DNA of 38,467 nucleotides from a virus: IMG/VR virus record IMGVR_UViG_3300005577_000060, positions 1 to 38,467 of that record. One strand, written 5' to 3'. Under the pieces are notes generated by a model that was given only the letters and a program-made list of their open reading frames with translations, was not told the DNA's origin and searched no databases. This document shows, one piece after another, positions 13,382-19,520 of the stretch (the first letter of the stretch is position 1; every line of letters starts with the position of its first letter). A program made the position numbers and the translations under genes.

Positions 13382-13861
13382 TCATCGATCCAGTACCTGG
13401 TTCATAGTTGCAAGGAATTCGGCCCATTGTTTGTCGCGGCGCTCGTCAACCGTTCGGTCTTTGATGACGAGGTTGAACGTGGGCACCTTGCGATGTTGAC
13501 GTGGATTCTTCTGCCGAGGAAATACGAGTGAGTTATATTGTGCCGACTCTACCGGGAAGCATCGATCAAGTGGTACGTCTTTATATCCGTGCCACTCATT
13601 AATACATGCTAGGTCTGCTTGGTCTTCACTTGAGAAGAAACCGCCGTTTTCAAACCAGAAGATTGTCTGCTTTTTACCATTCACTTCGATCCCCTTCGGG
13701 CAAGGGATCTTCATTATGTTCCAGGAGAAGTGAATAAACAAACGAAAGATATACTTGAAAAAAAACTTCCGATACCACGGCGTACTCGGGTCCAGTTCCC
13801 ATTTCCAGTGAGCCACCATCCAGACTCTATCAAGTCTCTGATCAACGCGCTCAGCTAGCAT
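13382..13861 (-). CDS. Hypothetical protein of the lysis block
   Basis: The product has 159 residues. It is rich in aromatic residues (WYRKFFFKYIFRLFIHFSW near residue 30, possibly membrane-associated) and has a mixed C-terminal part (VPTFNLVIKDRTVDERRD). It begins close to the preceding gene and ends two bases from the next. No family is recognised. Confidence 0.6.
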   Translation of the reverse strand: MLAERVDQRLDRVWMVAHWKWELDPSTPWYRKFFFKYIFRLFIHFSWNIMKIPCPKGIEVNGKKQTIFWFENGGFFSSEDQADLACINEWHGYKDVPLDRCFPVESAQYNSLVFPRQKNPRQHRKVPTFNLVIKDRTVDERRDKQWAEFLATMNQVLDR

Positions 13862-13881
13862 GGGGTTAGGTATCCTTTCTT

Positions 13882-14070
13882 TTAGGGATGAGGTGGAGTT
13901 GGCGGTGGATCTTGGCGGCCTGGATTATCGATATCACCTTCAGGCTTTACAGGCGGCTTACTTGGATCGGGCCGATCGGGTAGCGGCTGCTTAGGTTTCG
14001 GCTCGTCATCTTCGTGTCTCTTGTCTGCCATTTGTGTTCTCCAATCTAAATCGTGACCTACTTCACGCAT
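13882..14070 (-). CDS. Proline-rich small protein
   Basis: This encodes 62 residues. The last 40 are dominated by Pro, Asp and Lys (EDDEPKPKQPLPDRPDPS, then QDPPPTPPHP) and are probably unfolded. The ATG at 14070 has GGGGAG eight bases upstream; an internal ATG at 14031 also has GGAG. A similar Pro-rich linker occurs in the endolysin of this block. Function unknown. Confidence 0.55.
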   Translation of the reverse strand: MREVGHDLDWRTQMADKRHEDDEPKPKQPLPDRPDPSKPPVKPEGDIDNPGRQDPPPTPPHP

Positions 14071-14130
14071 CGCACTTTCTCCCCGGTTGACTGCGTTAGT
14101 ATCACGGGGGAGTGGTAATTTGATTGCGGC

Positions 14131-14520
14131 TTACCGCGATGCTCCTCGCCTCATCGGTAAATTCTCGCGCGACTCAATGAATCTCAACGATACTGAAGCT
14201 GATTGACGCTTGCCCGCGACCTGGCTTTTATCTTCCATGACATAGCGTAACCCGTCAATCAACTCCTGCTTTTCGGCCACTGAGATCTGACCACTTCCGG
14301 TGACGCTTGCAATATACTTGTCGGCCAACTCAGTCAGTCGTTCGGATGTCGGGTTAGTTGCAAGCTTTAACGCATCTAGTGACGTTTTCTTCCACCATTC
14401 GAGCAACGGCTCAGTCTTGGTCTGTAACCGATCAATATCACGAAACAGTTTGAAGACCGCAAAGATGCCTGCAATTACCAGCGCCGTGACGACGCTCTGG
14501 AGTAGTTGCGGCCAGTTCAT
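14131..14520 (-). CDS. Small membrane-anchored protein
   Basis: The product has 129 residues from the ATG that overlaps the upstream stop (ATGA). A single N-terminal membrane segment (SVVTALVIAGIFAVFKLF) leads into a helical domain (SERLTELADKYIASVTGS, KQELIDGLRYVMEDKS). It is translationally coupled to the PAS-domain gene, so the two may act together at the membrane. Confidence 0.6.
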   Translation of the reverse strand: MNWPQLLQSVVTALVIAGIFAVFKLFRDIDRLQTKTEPLLEWWKKTSLDALKLATNPTSERLTELADKYIASVTGSGQISVAEKQELIDGLRYVMEDKSQVAGKRQSASVSLRFIESRENLPMRRGASR

Positions 14521-15074
14521 TCCGCAATACACTTGTGCGTGTCACTGGATTTTAACACCTCTCCATCGGTAGATCGCATCTTTACAATCGTATAACCATC
14601 GTTAGGATCGCTGAAGTGACCTAGCCAGATCCCGGCGTTGATCTCTCTTCCGCGCTTATGCCTAAACGATAATCCGCGCATCGGGCGATTTGACGAACTG
14701 ACCAAGTAGCTTTCCCTGTGGCTAGGATGAATCGCCTTGTACTTATCCGGCACCATGATCTCGACAGGCTTTCCAACCAACTCACTTCGATGATAGCCAG
14801 ACATTTCTTCGAAGCGGCGGTTGACCATGACAATCTCACCGTTTTTATCTGCCACGACGCACGTACCATCAGGATCGCACTCGACTACTTGAGCGCACAT
14901 ATTCAGGAAGCCTTCAATGCCAACCTTCGGCGCCAGGAACTGCTCGAGCCGCTCTGACATCTCTCTGTTCTGCATGATTAATTTGCGAATCTGGAAGATG
15001 CCATAGATGATCACCATGCCACCAAGGATCATTACCGAGTTGGCGACAGCGTTGAAGATGCTCGTGTCAAACAT
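14517..15074 (-). CDS. Membrane-anchored PAS-domain protein
   Basis: The protein has 185 residues. A membrane helix spans about 10-32 (NSVMILGGMVIIYGIFQI). A PAS domain spans about 65-165: GTCVVADKNGEIVMVNRRFE followed by EMSGYHRSELVGKP, a sequence typical of PAS helices, then FRHKRGREINAGIWLG and a final strand. There is no kinase, cyclase or other output domain. PAS domains sense ligands, redox state or light, or mediate dimerisation. In a lysis block it could tune lysis timing or alter host signalling; this is inference. It may have been taken from a host sensor kinase. Confidence 0.75.
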   Translation of the reverse strand: MFDTSIFNAVANSVMILGGMVIIYGIFQIRKLIMQNREMSERLEQFLAPKVGIEGFLNMCAQVVECDPDGTCVVADKNGEIVMVNRRFEEMSGYHRSELVGKPVEIMVPDKYKAIHPSHRESYLVSSSNRPMRGLSFRHKRGREINAGIWLGHFSDPNDGYTIVKMRSTDGEVLKSSDTHKCIAE

Positions 15075-15104
15075 AAAGGGGATTCAGCTTTTGTCGTTAA
15101 AGGC

Positions 15105-15320
15105 TTACAATCGCGGCTTTCCAAGCAGCCCGCGTATCCAGTCTCTCAGCGTTACAATCCAGTACCAGAACGTTATCCATGCTTTGATTAGCCAGTCTTT
15201 CAACTTAAGCCCGCCTACGCCACTCGTAAAGAGACGGCCGCGACCACTCGCGCGACTAACACTCAGCACAACAATGAATCCTATGCCGAGACAGAGCAGG
15301 AAGATGGAGTAAGCGAACAT
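15105..15320 (-). CDS. Small membrane protein
   Basis: This encodes 71 residues. It has an N-terminal membrane segment (IFLLCLGIGFIVVLSV), a basic turn (RASGRGRLF) and a Trp-rich amphipathic stretch (WLIKAWITFWYWIVTLRDWI). Two membrane-active segments fit a holin or holin-like protein, and it is in the lysis block, but no holin family is recognised. Its ATG follows the upstream TAA directly. Confidence 0.6.
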   Translation of the reverse strand: MFAYSIFLLCLGIGFIVVLSVSRASGRGRLFTSGVGGLKLKDWLIKAWITFWYWIVTLRDWIRGLLGKPRL

Positions 15321-15491
15321 TTACTCTTGAAGATGTTTGTAGCTTAACTCGAAAAAGAAATCTATACAGTCTTCGCTGAATGCGATAGCGGCCATCCTCC
15401 AGCGACGATCGCCCAAGCCACTTGCGAGACGCGCCCTTACCGCCATATCCCACAGGTCTCTTCTTAGTCCTTCGTAATCCATGTCATCCAT
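15321..15491 (-). CDS. Hypothetical 56-residue protein
   Basis: The frame MDDMDYEGLRRDLWDMAV continues with RARLASGLGDRRWRMAAIAF and ends FFFELSYKHLQE. It is a compact helical protein. Its TAA directly precedes the next ATG, indicating coupling. It is too short for routine calls but has natural composition and good spacing. Role unknown. Confidence 0.6.
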   Translation of the reverse strand: MDDMDYEGLRRDLWDMAVRARLASGLGDRRWRMAAIAFSEDCIDFFFELSYKHLQE

Positions 15492-15586
15492 TTAAGTTTC
15501 CGCAGCGCCCCTCAGTGCCGATTTGCAAACTGCCCCGGTCTGCAAACGGAGAGTAAACAGGCAGCCTGATGAGCGCTGCGAATTCG

Positions 15587-15988
15587 TTAGCCTTCGGGTG
15601 ACGGTGGCGGCGTTCCCGGCAACACGATGGCATCAATATCGTCGTCCGCTTTCTCGAAGGTGGCTGCCGCGGCGTCAAGACGTGCCTGATCTAATTGACC
15701 TTGTGCGACTTGCTCTTTGAGACTTGCGATTTCGGCCTGCATTGCCTCTGAGGTCGCCTGCAATTTCTCCATTGCGGTTCGGACTAGCCCCACATTCTCC
15801 GCCGCGTCCGCTGCTTCCTTTTCAATTCGATCCAGATTGCTGCTCATTAAATCTACCTTTCTGCTGAGGTCGTTGATTGATTGTAAGACTGATTCATTAG
15901 ACCATAACTTTGTGCGCTCGCGATAGGCTTCGAGCCAATCGGTTAGAAGTTTATATAACGAGCCTTCAGTTTCGATGCGATGGTACAT
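15587..15988 (-). CDS. Coiled-coil protein
   Basis: The product has 133 residues. From about 40 to 115 it is a long coiled coil (INDLSRKVDLMSSNLDRI, EIASLKEQVAQGQLDQA) and it ends with a Pro-rich tail. Proteins of this shape are common near phage lysis and tail genes and are usually unassigned. About 95 bases without a gene follow it downstream. Confidence 0.6.
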   Translation of the reverse strand: MYHRIETEGSLYKLLTDWLEAYRERTKLWSNESVLQSINDLSRKVDLMSSNLDRIEKEAADAAENVGLVRTAMEKLQATSEAMQAEIASLKEQVAQGQLDQARLDAAAATFEKADDDIDAIVLPGTPPPSPEG

Positions 15989-15993
15989 GATTA

Positions 15994-16509
15994 CTACTTA
16001 ATCACCGCCGCTACTATACCAGCAACCGTGAGAATTGCCCCGAGAATTACTGCCCTGCCGTTGGCGCGGTCGATTTTGCGCTCTAACATGTCAATCCTCT
16101 TCATCGCCATATCAACCATCGTTTGCAGTGTAGCGATCGCACGTTCATAAGTGGCGAGAAGCTGTTGTTGTTGCGCGATCACCTTCTCCGCAGTCAGGAT
16201 TGTCTTCTCATAAGCTTCACGCTCTTTGGAGCCGGCCGCAATCGCCTGGTTCGCGGCCTCAATAGCCTTCTGCTGAGCTTCAATCGCCTCGGATGCCGCC
16301 TTGAGTTGCTTCTTTAGGTTCCCAATCTCGTCAATCGCCGCACTGACTGCGCGTTGTAGCCGGCAGCGTTCCGAGGTGTCGTTATCCGGGCAAGGCTGGG
16401 CTTGCTGGACTGGCAGCACTGGCCTCAGTCTTTGTGCGCTCACAGGCGCGGACAGGAGCGCTGCCATACACAGCAAGCCGATTAGTCGAATCAAAGATTT
16501 AGGAAGCAT
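15994..16509 (-). CDS. Exported coiled-coil protein with C-terminal anchor (spanin-like topology)
   Basis: The 171-residue protein has a signal peptide (SLIRLIGLLCMAALLSAPV, likely cut after SAQ), two Cys in a Pro-rich stretch (QPCPDNDTSERC), a coiled coil of about 90 residues and a C-terminal membrane helix (AVILGAILTVAGIVAAVI). Exported coil plus C-terminal anchor recalls a one-piece spanin, but I see no lipobox at the N-terminus, so outer-membrane attachment is not shown. It lies next to other coil and membrane genes of the lysis block. Confidence 0.6.
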   Translation of the reverse strand: MLPKSLIRLIGLLCMAALLSAPVSAQRLRPVLPVQQAQPCPDNDTSERCRLQRAVSAAIDEIGNLKKQLKAASEAIEAQQKAIEAANQAIAAGSKEREAYEKTILTAEKVIAQQQQLLATYERAIATLQTMVDMAMKRIDMLERKIDRANGRAVILGAILTVAGIVAAVIK

Positions 16510-16515
16510 GGCTTT

Positions 16516-16662
16516 TCATTTAGGCTGTTTATCGTTTCTGCGCGTATCGTGCGACTCTGTGAGTCTCCACCAGAGCCATCCGACGCAGGCGGCATAAGTC
16601 GCTACCAGGGAAGCAACCACGAGCATCTCTCGAAAAGGAAAACTAATCGCTAGGGGTGGCAT
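16516..16662 (-). CDS. 48-residue membrane mini-protein
   Basis: The frame starts MPPLAISFPFREMLVVAS, continues as one membrane helix (LVATYAACVGWLWW) and ends with a charged tail (RLTESHDTRRNDKQPK). N-out, C-in topology is likely from the charges. It sits between the two coiled-coil membrane genes. A holin/antiholin role is possible only by context. Confidence 0.55.
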   Translation of the reverse strand: MPPLAISFPFREMLVVASLVATYAACVGWLWWRLTESHDTRRNDKQPK

Positions 16663-16697
16663 TTGTCAGTTCCGATGGCTACTTATAGTACTATGTT

Positions 16698-17168
16698 TCA
16701 CTGGCCACAAAGAGCAGTTATCGTTGCCGCAGAAGCGTTAGCCGCTCGCGCTCTAAGGCACAGGTCTGAGATCGTAATGTTATCAGTAGGTGTTACTTTT
16801 GGATCATCCGCCACCGCAGCTTTGAAGATCGCGACCTTTTCCGCTGCCGTCCGAGATTGATCATTGAAGATTTTCTCCAGTCGATCCTTTTCAGCTTTCA
16901 CCATCTCAAGCTCAGCCTTGGCGGCAGCGAATTCACGCATCGTGAGTTCCAGCGTCTTCTTCTGCTCAGCCGCTTGGTCCAACTCCTGCTGTACCTTGAC
17001 TCGCTCAGCGTTGATCTGTCGATGGAATAACCAGTTGCCGATTCCGTTCCATAACTGCGTCCCCTTGTACCAGAGGAAGAAAACGAAAATCACAACTATG
17101 GCGAGCCCGCCGATCACCTTCACGGATGACGGGATTTTATTCAGCACGGAATTTATCAGGTGATTCAA
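16698..17168 (-). CDS. Inner-membrane spanin-like protein
   Basis: The product has 156 residues. A single N-terminal membrane helix (VIGGLAIVVIFVFFLWY) is followed by a coiled coil (about 52-115: VKVQQELDQAAEQKKTLE, AELEMVKAEKDRLEKIF) and a Cys-containing end. This is the Rz-type layout of inner-membrane spanins, which act after the endolysin to fuse the membranes. The start overlaps the endolysin stop by ATGA, which fits a lysis operon. I do not see an embedded Rz1-type lipoprotein, so the outer partner is unclear. Confidence 0.6.
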   Translation of the reverse strand: MNHLINSVLNKIPSSVKVIGGLAIVVIFVFFLWYKGTQLWNGIGNWLFHRQINAERVKVQQELDQAAEQKKTLELTMREFAAAKAELEMVKAEKDRLEKIFNDQSRTAAEKVAIFKAAVADDPKVTPTDNITISDLCLRARAANASAATITALCGQ

Positions 17169-18133
17169 AGCTTCACCTCGGCCTTATCCGGCGCAGTTTT
17201 CCAGCCACTGAAATCAACGTCGTGCGTGTCTCTGTCAGCGTAGTTCTTTAATCGCACCATGTTCAAATCGTTTGCTAGCTTTGCGTTCCACATGGCCTTG
17301 ATGAACACTCCGATGACGATCAGCAACACCACTCCACCGAGCGCAATCAAGCCCCACTTGGCAATGTTCAAAACAGCGGCTAATGCGTTCGGATTATCAC
17401 GTAAGAATGCGAAACTAATTCCCAGCCCGCCAAAGTTGAGACCCGCGCCCCAGCCAACGATCTTCTTTGCCCATGCGGGCACGTTTGCGGGCAGGGGAGG
17501 AATAGCAGGAATGGTCGCAGTGGGAGGCGTGGTGGAATCCGGCAAGACCTTTGGGGGTGGTGGTAGATCTGGTAGCGCGGGGGTTTCCTTCTCTTTAGTC
17601 TCAGCCGCTCGCAGGATCGTCTCAAAAGCTTCTGCGAGGTCAGCAATTGCTAATGCTTTGTCGTGTCCGTTGACTATAGTGCGGGCTTCGTAGTAGTCGA
17701 TCTGCTCTTCGCTGATGAAGTCGCTTAGTTTCTTCCCGGTGAAAGTCCCTTTGCGCATTCCTTCGGAGAGAATGCGATATGCAGTCTCGGGCTCCAGTGC
17801 TTTCTCGGGATGATCGGCAATGCCAAACTTCTCATAATTGCGCTTCCACGTTATTTGGAGGTAGCCTCTGCCCCGGTACGGTTCCCAATAACGATCTTGG
17901 TTTGCCCGAGCCTTTGAACCTTTGCGAGCGCGGTATTCTTCTATTGGCTGGAACGTGCTGGCGGTTTCATGTTTGACAGTTGCCAGCACATACGCGATCT
18001 CTTCGACCAACTTCCACTCAGGATCGTTCTCAATTTTGCCAAGTAGGAATTCTAGCCCATCCACTTGTTGCTGGTTGAGCGCACCGAAGGCTTTGCGGTA
18101 GTTGTCGAAGAAAGGTTTCCGAGAGAAGTTCAC
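17165..18133 (-). CDS. GH19-type endolysin with C-terminal membrane region
   Basis: The 322-residue protein begins with a glycoside hydrolase family 19-like domain (about 1-175). ATVKHETAS carries the expected catalytic Glu at 56, and YRGRGYLQITWKRNYEKFG is the typical substrate-groove motif. A Pro-rich linker (about 185-220) leads to two hydrophobic segments (GLNFGGLGISFAF and WGLIALGGVVLLIVIGVFI) and a polar tail. Family members cut peptidoglycan or chitin; in a phage the target is peptidoglycan. A C-terminal membrane region is unusual and suggests an anchored or self-released lysin. The start is GTG with almost no leader from the predicted promoter. Confidence 0.82.
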   Translation of the reverse strand: MNFSRKPFFDNYRKAFGALNQQQVDGLEFLLGKIENDPEWKLVEEIAYVLATVKHETASTFQPIEEYRARKGSKARANQDRYWEPYRGRGYLQITWKRNYEKFGIADHPEKALEPETAYRILSEGMRKGTFTGKKLSDFISEEQIDYYEARTIVNGHDKALAIADLAEAFETILRAAETKEKETPALPDLPPPPKVLPDSTTPPTATIPAIPPLPANVPAWAKKIVGWGAGLNFGGLGISFAFLRDNPNALAAVLNIAKWGLIALGGVVLLIVIGVFIKAMWNAKLANDLNMVRLKNYADRDTHDVDFSGWKTAPDKAEVKL

Positions 18134-18140
18134 AGAGGGG

Positions 18141-18170
18141 AGTATAAATGAATTCTCACGAATTAGTCAC
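18141..18170 (-). promoter_or_regulatory. Leftward lysis promoter
   Basis: On the minus strand GTGACT (18165-18170) and TATACT (18141-18146) are 18 bases apart. The -10 box is close to perfect. The endolysin GTG is seven bases beyond it, so the transcript would be nearly leaderless. The -35 box overlaps one of two TCACGAA repeats, a possible operator. Confidence 0.5.
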
Positions 18171-18173
18171 GAA
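18156..18173. repeat. Direct repeat TCACGAA, possible operator
   Basis: TCACGAA occurs at 18156-18162 and 18167-18173, exactly 11 bases (one helical turn) apart, between two divergent promoters. Such placement fits side-by-side binding of a regulator dimer. The motif differs from the AAATGTT sites at 10325-10377, so a different protein would be involved. Confidence 0.4.
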
Positions 18174-18195
18174 ATTCCGCCCGTGAAGATTGGAC

Positions 18196-18224
18196 TTGAC
18201 TTGCCCGAGCAGTTAGATTATACG
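18196..18224 (+). promoter_or_regulatory. Strong rightward promoter of the DUF7873/RNA cassette
   Basis: TTGACT (18196-18201) and TATACG (18219-18224) are separated by 17 bases. The first ATG is at 18234, about ten bases after the -10 box, and another at 18240, so the mRNA would begin at or very near the start codon. It drives a unit that runs against both neighbouring blocks. Confidence 0.65.
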
Positions 18225-18233
18225 TATAGGTAT

Positions 18234-18428
18234 ATGCGGATGATAACAATTACGCCTCTGCGGTGCGGCTATTCAAGTTGCCTGCATGAGTGGTATCCGC
18301 GAACCTTAAAACCGCCCAAGGTTTGCCCTAAATGCAAACGAACGGGCTGGGATAAATCTGAGACTCAGGAGAAGACTAATGCCAGACCAAAACGGAACCG
18401 CCAAGCTAAATCAAATCTTGGCAATTGA
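18234..18428 (+). CDS. Zinc-ribbon protein of the rightward cassette
   Basis: The product has 64 residues. LRCGYSSCLHEWYPRTL followed by PPKVCPKCKRTGWDK gives two Cys pairs around a Trp-Pro-Arg strand, a zinc-ribbon pattern common in small phage and mobile-element proteins. The C-terminal part is very basic, suiting nucleic-acid binding. A longer frame from 18102 is rejected because it would start upstream of the promoter and inside the opposing endolysin gene. No ribosome site is seen; it is probably leaderless. It overlaps the next gene by 50 bases. Confidence 0.65.
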   Translation: MRMITITPLRCGYSSCLHEWYPRTLKPPKVCPKCKRTGWDKSETQEKTNARPKRNRQAKSNLGN

Positions 18429-19128
18429 AAAGGGAATCAAGGATCGCGTCCACAAGTCTGCCGCCGAACTGTACCACGCCGCGCAGAAGCCAACGCTATT
18501 CAATGGATTTACCAAGGAGTACAGGCCAATCAATGAGCAATCTGAGGTCTACGCACCCCAGCGCCAGCGCGTTCAGATCAACGCTGAAGATGCAATCAGA
18601 CGCGATCTTGAATCACAAAAAGAGTTAATCGACGTAACAGCCACCAAGGACTTTGCAAACCAAGTTGCTAAAGCCGACATCGTAATCGATGGTAACGTGG
18701 TAGTGAAGGACGCGCCCGCTACGTTTATTCTGTGGCTAGAGAAGCGGGTTGAGGACATTCGCACGTTCATCACGCATCTTCCCGTGCTGGACGAATCTGA
18801 AGATTGGGTTGTTGATGTAAATACATCGCTATATAAGTCAGGGCAGATTACAACCCATCGCACTCAAAAGGTATCAGAGCCAATTGTCCTTTATCCCGCG
18901 ACCGACAAGCACCCCGCGCAAACGCAACTTATTACGAAGGATGTGCTAGTAGGCTTTTGGGATGAGGTCAAACTTTCCGGCGCACTTCCCGTTCCGCGTA
19001 AAAAGCTGATTCTTGAACGGGTTGAGAAACTGTACCGCGCTGTTAAGGTGGCGCGCGAGGCGGCGAACATGGCCGACGCCCCAAAGCAGGATGTGGGATC
19101 GGCGTTGTTGGATTTTTTGGTTTCTTAA
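18379..19128 (+). CDS. DUF7873-like conserved protein
   Basis: The 249-residue protein matches from end to end a family I know as DUF7873, found in phages and many bacteria: LNQILAIEKGIKDRVHKS at the start, LYHAAQKPTLFNGF, RQRVQINAEDAIR, DVTATKDFANQVAKAD, IVIDGNVVVKD, TFITHLPVLDESEDW, then DKHPAQTQLITKDVLVGFW and VKLSGALPVPRK. The strong end-to-end match suggests a fixed enzymatic or structural role, but none is known to me. GGAG precedes the ATG. It sits between the zinc-ribbon gene and the structured RNA, all in one transcript, so a link with that RNA is worth testing. Confidence 0.75.
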   Translation: MPDQNGTAKLNQILAIEKGIKDRVHKSAAELYHAAQKPTLFNGFTKEYRPINEQSEVYAPQRQRVQINAEDAIRRDLESQKELIDVTATKDFANQVAKADIVIDGNVVVKDAPATFILWLEKRVEDIRTFITHLPVLDESEDWVVDVNTSLYKSGQITTHRTQKVSEPIVLYPATDKHPAQTQLITKDVLVGFWDEVKLSGALPVPRKKLILERVEKLYRAVKVAREAANMADAPKQDVGSALLDFLVS

Positions 19129-19133
19129 TTTTA

Positions 19134-19205
19134 TGCGGGGCCGGATGCCGAAATCCCCGAGCGATTCACGAAAGTTGCTCGGCACTCGTAACAGGTGGCC
19201 CCGTA
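19134..19205 (+). ncRNA. Branched RNA element at the start of the structured region
   Basis: A nine-pair stem (19134-19142 with 19197-19205, one G-U) encloses two hairpins: GGAT/ATCC around a GCCGAA loop (19143-19156), and an eight-pair hairpin (19157-19164 with 19175-19182, one G-U). It begins six bases after the DUF7873 stop. The G-U pairs would be A-C mismatches in the other strand, so the RNA reads rightward. No Rfam family is recognised by eye. Confidence 0.55.
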
Positions 19206-19233
19206 CCAATTCTGGCAAGCTGAGACTGAGAAT

Positions 19234-19304
19234 CAGACTGACGGTGTTCGGCCACCAATTGAGAGTCAGGCTATTCCAGAAAAGCTAAAGCATAAAACGT
19301 GGAA
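19234..19304 (+). ncRNA. Group I intron-like core fragment (tentative)
   Basis: CAGACTGACGG (19234-19244) resembles the conserved P7/P3 strand of small bacterial tRNA introns. A GGTG/CACC hairpin (19243-19256) sits where P8 would be, a six-base joiner AATTGA follows, and GAGTCA (19263-19268) resembles the other P7 strand. TTCCA/TGGAA (19274-19278 with 19300-19304) could be P9. It lies directly before the tRNA 3' half. P1, P3 and the usual G-C pair at the guanosine site cannot be confirmed, so this is a resemblance only. Confidence 0.3.
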
Positions 19305-19333
19305 GGCTAAATCTACCGTTCATTGGACAATCT

Positions 19334-19412
19334 GTGAAAGCGTTGGTTCGAATCCAATCGGGCGCTCCATTAAATCTTTTATGCGCCCGTCGTCTAGCGG
19401 CAGGACGTTCAC
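19334..19412 (+). tRNA. Circularly permuted tRNA (3' half before 5' half)
   Basis: The 3' half runs from GTGAA (19334-19338), through a short AGC variable loop, T-stem GTTGG/CCAAT with loop TTCGAAT (19342-19358), to acceptor strand CGGGCGC (19359-19365), T and an encoded CCA (19367-19369). After 13 AT-rich bases the 5' half follows: acceptor strand GCGCCCG (19383-19389), TC, D-arm GTCT/GGAC with loop AGCGGCA (19392-19406), G, and TTCAC (19408-19412). The acceptor strands pair 7 of 7 and the anticodon strands 5 of 5. U73 with G1-C72 and C2-G71 fits glycine tRNAs, but the anticodon and the usual U33 cannot be assigned. Confidence 0.65.
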
Positions 19413-19465
19413 ACCTTAGAGCTAGTTCAGTGACAACCGCTTGTTAGTCTCTCGCACGGCAACTT

Positions 19466-19511
19466 GAGAACTTCGACTTGAAATCGAAGCCAAGCTCATA
19501 ACTTGGTTCTC
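19466..19511 (+). ncRNA. Gap-free RNA three-way junction with two seven-base loops
   Basis: GAGAA (19466-19470) pairs with TTCTC (19507-19511). Inside are two arms: a six-pair stem (19471-19476 with 19484-19489) with loop CTTGAAA, and a five-pair stem (19490-19494 with 19502-19506) with loop CTCATAA. Every base is in a stem or loop. The shape mimics the anticodon and T arms of a tRNA, and CTTGAAA is a typical seryl-tRNA anticodon loop, but there is no D-arm or full acceptor stem. Confidence 0.6.
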
Positions 19512-19520
19512 ATTAACATG

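Noticed and set aside
18102-18233. N-terminal extension of the zinc-ribbon protein
   Set aside because: It would start upstream of the promoter and inside the opposing endolysin gene, and its first residues do not look like the family.
19334-19412. Two ordinary tandem tRNAs, or a phage attachment site copying a tRNA 3' end
   Set aside because: No matching 5' half lies before 19334 and no 3' half lies after 19412, so neither part is a normal tRNA. An attachment site would explain only the 3' half, and no integrase is in the window.
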